This document shows positions 58,401 through 64,000 of a stretch of DNA of 64,000 nt, one piece after another (position 1 is the first letter of the stretch; every line of letters starts with the position of its first letter). The DNA is from Trichostrongylus colubriformis (taxonomy: Eukaryota; Nematoda; Chromadorea; Rhabditida; Trichostrongylidae): positions 8,681,992 to 8,745,991 of the forward strand of contig OZ022261.1 in assembly GCA_963978905.1 (NCBI GenBank), in the 5' to 3' direction. The notes beneath the pieces were generated by a model. It saw nothing but the letters and a program-made list of their open reading frames with translations, did no database searches and had not been told where the DNA came from. The translations under genes and the position numbers were made by a program.

Positions 58401-61400
58401 CAAAAAGCGAAAGAGAGAGGATTGTGAGCGCTTTTAAGCAATACCATAGTACTGCCTGTTCACGATAAATTCTGAATTTTTTTTCGGAAAATTTGGTCTG
58501 GGACAGCTGCAGAGTTGGGGTTGTTATCCCTCAAAATCAAAAATCTCTTCTCTACTGTAACGAATTATAGAGCTGCAAAAAGCGAAAGAGAGAGGAATGT
58601 GAGCGCTTTTAAGCAATACCATAGTACTGCCTGTTCACGATAAATTATGAATTTTTTTTTTGGAAAAATTGGTCTGGGGTGAGCTCCAGAGTTGGGGTTG
58701 TCATCCCTCAAAATCAAATATCTCTTCTCTACTGTAACGAATTCTAGAGCTGCAAAAAGCGAAAGAGAGAGGATTGTGAGCGCTTTTAAGCAATACCATA
58801 GTAGTGCCTGTTCACGATACATTATGATTTTTTTTGGAAAAATTGGTCTGGGGTCAGCTCCAGAGTTGGGGTTGTCATCCCTCAAAATCAAATATCTCTT
58901 CTCTTCTGTAACGAATTATAGAGCTGCAAAAAGCGAAAGAGAGAGGATTGTGAGCGCTTTTAAGCAATACCATAGTAGTGCCTGTTCACGATAAATTATG
59001 AATTTTTTTTTGGAAAAATTGGTCTGGGGTGAGCTCTAGAGTTGGGGTTGTCATCCCTCAAAATCAAAAATCTCTTCTCTACTGTAACGAATTATAGAGC
59101 TGCAAAAAGCGAAAGAGAGAGGAATGTGAGCGCTTTTTAGCAATACCATAGTACTGCCTGTTCACGATAAATTATGAGTTTTTTTTTGGAAAAATTTGGT
59201 CTGGGGTCAGCTCCAGAGTTGGGGTTGTCATCCCTCAAAATCAAAAATCTCTTCTCTACTGTAACGAATTATAGAGCTGCAAAAAGCGAAAGAGAGAGGA
59301 TTGTGAGCGCTTTTAAGCAATACCATAGTAGTGCCTGTTCACGATAAATTATGAATTTTTTTTTTGGAAAAATTGGTCTGGGGTGAGCTCCAGAGTTGGG
59401 GTTGTCATCCCTCAAAATCAAAAATCTCTTCTCTACTGTAACGAATTCTAGAGCTGCAAAGAGCGAAAGAGAGAGGATTGTGAGCGCTTTTAAGCAGCAC
59501 CATAGTAGTGCCTGTTCACGATAAATTATGAATTTTTTTTTGGAAAATTTGGTCTGGGGTCAGCTCCAGAGTTGGGGTTGTCATCCCTCAAAATCATATA
59601 TCTCTTCTCTACTGTAACGAATTATAGAGCTGCAAAAGGGGAAAGAGAGAGGATTATGAGCGCTTTTAAGCAGCACCATAGTAGTGCCTGTTCACGATAA
59701 ATTATGAATTTTTTTTGGAAAAATTGGTCTGGGGTCAGCTCCAGAGTTGGGGTTGTCATCACTCAAAATCAAATATCTCTTCTCTTCTGTAACGAATTCT
59801 AGAGCTGCAAAAAGCGAAAGAGAGAGGATTGTGAGCGCTTTTAAGCAATACCATAGTAGTGCCTGTTCACGATAAATTATGAATTTTTTTTTGGAAAAAT
59901 TGGTCTGGGGTCAGCTCCAGAGTTGGGGTTGTCATCCCTCAAAATCAAATATCTCTTCTCTACTGTAACGAATTATAGAGCTGCAAAAAGCGAAAGAGAG
60001 AGGATTGTGAGCGCTTTTAAGCAATACCATAGTACTGCCTGTTCACGATAAATTCTGAATTTTTTTTCGGAAAATTTGGTCTGGGACAGCTGCAGAGTTG
60101 GGGTTGTTATCCCTCAAAATCAAAAATCTCTTCTCTACTGTAACGAATTATAGAGCTGCAAAAAGCGAAAGAGAGAGGAATGTGAGCGCTTTTAAGCAAT
60201 ACCATAGTACTGCCTGTTCACGATACATTATGATTTTTTTTGGAAAAATTGGTCTGGGGTCAGCTCCAGAGTTGGGGTTGTCATCCCTCAAAATCAAATA
60301 TCTCTTCTCTTCTGTAACGAATTCTAGAGCTGCAAAAAGCGAAAGAGAGAGGATTGTGAGCGCTTTTAAGCAATACCATAGTAGTGCCTGTTCACGATAA
60401 ATTATGAATTTTTTTTTGGAAAAATTGGTCTGGGGTGAGCTCCAGAGTTGGGGTTGTCATCCCTCAAAATCAAAAATCTCTTCTCTACTGTAACGAATTA
60501 TAGAGCTGCAAAAAGCGAAAGAGAGAGGAATGTGAGCGCTTTTAAGCAATACCATAGTTCTGCCTGTTCACGATAAATTATGAGTTTTTTTTTGGAAAAA
60601 TTTGGTCTGGGGTCAGCTCCAGAGTTGGGGTTGTCATCCCTCAAAATCAAAAATCTCTTCTCTACTGTAACGAATTCTAGAGCTGCAAAGAGCGAAAGAG
60701 AGAGGATTATGAGCGCTTTTAAGCAGCACCATAGTAGTGCCTGTTCACGATAAATTATGAATTTTTTTTGGAAAAATTGGTCTGGGGTCAGCTCCAGAGT
60801 TGGGGTTGTCATCCCTCAAAATCAAATATCTCTTCTCTTCTGTAACGAATTCTAGAGCTGCAAAAAGCGAAAGAGAGAGGATTGTGAGCGCTTTTAAGCA
60901 GCACCATAGTAGTGCCTGTTCACGATAAATTATGAATTTTTTTTGGAAAAATTGGTCTGGGGTCAGCTCCAGAGTTGGGGTTGTCATCCCTCAAAATCAA
61001 ATATCTCTTCTCTTCTGTAACGAATTCTAGAGCTGCAAAAAGCGAAAGAGAGAGGATTGTGAGCGCTTTTAAGCAATACCATAGTACTGCCTGTTCACGA
61101 TAAATTATGAGTTTTTTTTTGGAAAAATTTGGTCTGGGGTCAGCTCCAGAGTTGGGGTTGTCATCCCTCAAAATCAAATATCTCTTCTCTTCTGTAACGA
61201 ATTCTAGAGCTGCAAAGAGCGAAAGAGAGAGGATTATGAGCGCTTTTAAGCAGCACCATAGTAGTGCCTGTTCACGATAAATTATGAATTTTTTTTGGAA
61301 AAATTGGTCTGGGGTCAGCTCCAGAGTTGGGGTTGTCATCCCTCAAAATCAAATATCTCTTCTCTTCTGTAACGAATTCTAGAGCTGCAAAAAGCGAAAG

Positions 61401-64000
61401 AGAGAGGATTGTGAGCGCTTTTAAGCAGCACCATAGTAGTGCCTGTTCACGATAAATTATGAATTTTTTTTGGAAAAATTGGTCTGGGGTCAGCTCCAGA
61501 GTTGGGGTTGTCATCCCTCAAAATCAAAAATCTCTTCTCTACTGTAACGAATTATAGAGCTGCAAAAAGCGAAAGAGAGAGGAATGTGAGCGCTTTTTAG
61601 CAATACCATAGTACTGCCTGTTCACGATAAATTATGAGTTTTTTTTTGGAAAAATTTGGTCTGGGGTCAGCTCCAGAGTTGGGGTTGTCATCCCTCAAAA
61701 TCAAAAATCTCTTCTCTACTGTAACGAATTATAGAGCTGCAAAAAGCGAAAGAGAGAGGATTGTGAGCGCTTTTAAGCAATACCATAGTAGTGCCTGTTC
61801 ACGATAAATTATGAATTTTTTTTTTGGAAAATTTGGTCTGGGGTCAGCTCCAGAGTTGGGGTTGTCATCCCTCAAAATCATATATCTCTTCTCTACTGTA
61901 ACGAATTATAGAGCTGCAAAAGGGGAAAGAGAGAGGATTATGAGCGCTTTTAAGCAGCACCATAGTAGTGCCTGTTCACGATAAATTATGAATTTTTTTT
62001 GGAAAAATTGGTCTGGGGTCAGCTCCAGAGTTGGGGTTGTCATCACTCAAAATCAAATATCTCTTCTCTTCTGTAACGAATTCTAGAGCTGCAAAAAGCG
62101 AAAGAGAGAGGATTGTGAGCGCTTTTAAGCAATACCATAGTAGTGCCTGTTCACGATAAATTATGAATTTTTTTTTGGAAAAATTGGTCTGGGGTCAGCT
62201 CCAGAGTTGGGGTTGTCATCCCTCAAAATCAAATATCTCTTCTCTACTGTAACGAATTCTAGAGCTGCAAAAAGCGAAAGAGAGAGGATTGTGAGCGCTT
62301 TTAAGCAATACCATAGTAGTGCCTGTTCACGATACATTATGATTTTTTTTGGAAAAATTGGTCTGGGGTCAGCTCCAGAGTTGGGGTTGTCATCCCTCAA
62401 AATCAAATATCTCTTCTCTTCTGTAACGAATTCTAGAGCTGCAAAAAGCGAAAGAGAGAGGATTGTGAGCGCTTTTAAGCAATACCATAGTACTGCCTGT
62501 TCACGATAAATTCTGAATTTTTTTTCGGAAAATTTGGTCTGGGACAGCTGCAGAGTTGGGGTTGTTATCCCTCAAAATCAAATATCTCTTCTCTGCTGTA
62601 ACGAATTATAGAGCGGCAAAAACGAAAGAGAGAGGATTGTGAGCGCTTTTAAGCAGTGCCATAGCAGTGCCTGTTCACGATAAATTATGAATTTTTTTTT
62701 GGAAAATTTGGTCTGGGGTCAGCTCCAGAGTTGGGGTTGTCATCCCTCAAAATCATATATCTCTTCTCTACTGTAACGAATTATAGAGCTGCAAAAGGGG
62801 AAAGAGAGAGGATTATGAGCGCTTTTAAGCAGCACCATAGTAGTGCCTGTTCACGATAAATTATGAATTTTTTTTGGAAAAATTGGTCTGGGGTCAGCTC
62901 CAGAGTTGGGGTTGTCATCCCTCAAAATCAAATATCTCTTCTCTTCTGTAACGAATTATAGAGCTGCAAAAGGGGAAAGAGAGAGGATTGTGAGCGCTTT
63001 TAAGCAATACCATAGTAGTGCCTGTTCACGATAAATTATGAATTTTTCTTTTGGAAAAATTGGTCTGGGGTGAGCTCCAGAGTTGGGGTTGTCATCCCTC
63101 AAAATCAAAAATCTCTTCTCTACTGTAACGAATTCTAGAGCTGCAAAGAGCGAAAGAGAGAGGATTGTGAGCGCTTTTAAGCAGCACCATAGTAGTGCCT
63201 GTTCACGATAAATTATGAATTTTTTTTTGGAAAATTTTGTCTGGGGTCAGCTTCAGAGTTGGGGTTGTCATCCCTCAAAATCAAAAATCTCTTCTCTACT
63301 GTAACGAATTATAGAGCTGCAAAAAGCGAAAGAGAGAGGATTGTGAGCGCTTTTAAGCAATACCATAGTAGTGCCTGTTCACGATAAATTATGAATTTTA
63401 TTTTTTGGAAAAATTGGTCTGGGGTGAGCTCCAGAGTTGGGGTTGTCATCCCTCAAAATCAAAAATCTCTTCTCTACTGTAACGAATTCTAGAGCTGCAA
63501 AAAGTGAAAGAGAGAGGATTGTGAGCGCTTTTAAGCAATACCATAGTAGTGCCTGTTCACGATACATTATGATTTTTTTTGGAAAAATTGGTCTGGGGTC
63601 AGCTCCAGAGTTGGGGTTGTCATCCCTCAAAATCAAAAATCTCTTCTCTACTGTAACGAATTCTAGAGCTGCAAAGAGCGAAAGAGAGAGGATTGTGAGC
63701 GCTTTTAAGCAGCACCATAGTAGTGCCTGTTCACGATAAATTATGAATTTTTTTTGGAAAATTTGGTCTGGGGTCAGCTCCAGAGTTGGGGTTGTCATCC
63801 CTCAAAATCAAATATCTCTTCTCTACTGTAACGAATTCTAGAGCTGCAAAAAGCGAAAGAGAGAGGATTGTGAGCGCTTTTAAGCAACACCATAGTACTG
63901 CCTGTTCACGATAAATTATGAATTTTTTTTTGGAAAAATTGGTCTGGGGTCAGCTCCAGAGTTGGGGTTGTCATCCCTCAAAATCAAATATCTCTTCTCT

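Larger units (their letters stand above)
23135..64000 (+). repeat. Satellite DNA array, about 175 bp monomer, at least 233 copies
   Basis: Head-to-tail tandem repeat running to the window end. Every monomer carries TGCCTGTTCACGATAAATTA, an 8-10 base T-tract, GGAAAA.TTGGTCTGGGGT, CCAGAGTTGGGGTTGTCATC, CTCTTCTCT.CTGTAACGAA and AGCGAAAGAGAGAGGATTG. Lengths vary (mostly 174-177 bp) through T-tract length. Four monomers (near 25380, 29598, 29766 and 30282) lack 6 bp (GCGAAA) and are about 169 bp. Recurrent variants include ATATCTC/TTCTG against AAATCTC/TACTG, GGGACAGCTGCAG with TTGTTATCCC, AAAAGGGGAAAG, GCGGCAAAAAGC and GATACATTATGATT. Open frames of 80-143 codons on both strands repeat with the array and are not genes. 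Confidence 0.98.

Noticed and set aside
23508..63798. Dozens of 80-143 aa ORFs on both strands with nearly the same peptides
   Set aside because: They recur with the satellite period, lie on both strands of the same DNA, and appear or vanish with T-tract length changes. They reflect a stop-poor repeat and not a protein family.
23135..64000. CRISPR array
   Set aside because: There are no short repeats with unique spacers. The whole unit of about 175 bp is repeated, and the sequence is eukaryotic.

Overview
The window looks like a nematode nuclear genome, probably a strongylid-type worm with a repeat-rich genome. The main evidence is one well-resolved multi-exon gene. It has short exons, several introns of about 55-65 bp, TTTCAG-type acceptors, and large introns loaded with mariner remnants and foldback elements. 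Nothing in the window looks prokaryotic or viral. The species assignment is inference.

Region 1 (1-2668) is non-coding flank with a 0.48 kb foldback element (899-1380). Region 2 (2669-18537, + strand) is a single 18-exon gene for a type II membrane metallopeptidase of the glutamate carboxypeptidase II / NAALADase family (M28B, transferrin-receptor-like). I reconstructed it by splicing. All 17 introns are GT-AG and every junction keeps frame. The product is 790 residues, against about 750 for human GCPII. It has a cytoplasmic tail, one membrane segment, a PA domain, an M28 peptidase domain with all five zinc ligands and the catalytic Glu, and a C-terminal dimerisation domain. Several residues that bind glutamate in human GCPII are not conserved, so the substrate may differ. 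Two introns (1 and 7) are tiny introns swollen by internally deleted mariner elements. Other introns carry long palindromic foldbacks (8198-8371, 10009-10316, 12260-12690, 17047-17535).

Region 3 (18538-22944) is mostly unassigned sequence. It holds one weak candidate small two-helix membrane protein gene (20229-20735), one weak type II membrane-like ORF (21769-22101), short repeats and a G-quadruplex-prone tract.

Region 4 (22945-64000, 41 kb, running off the window) is a satellite array of about 233 monomers of about 175 bp. It starts with one diverged inverted monomer and then runs in a single orientation. The array has higher-order structure: an apparently near-identical 6,680 bp (38-monomer) unit occurs twice in tandem, followed by nested re-duplications at offsets of 5,453, 2,638 and 6,683 bp. 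The many 80-140 aa ORFs in the array, on both strands, are products of the repeat and not genes. The higher-order satellite is the most unusual content of the window. I found no evidence of a new enzymatic or defence system.
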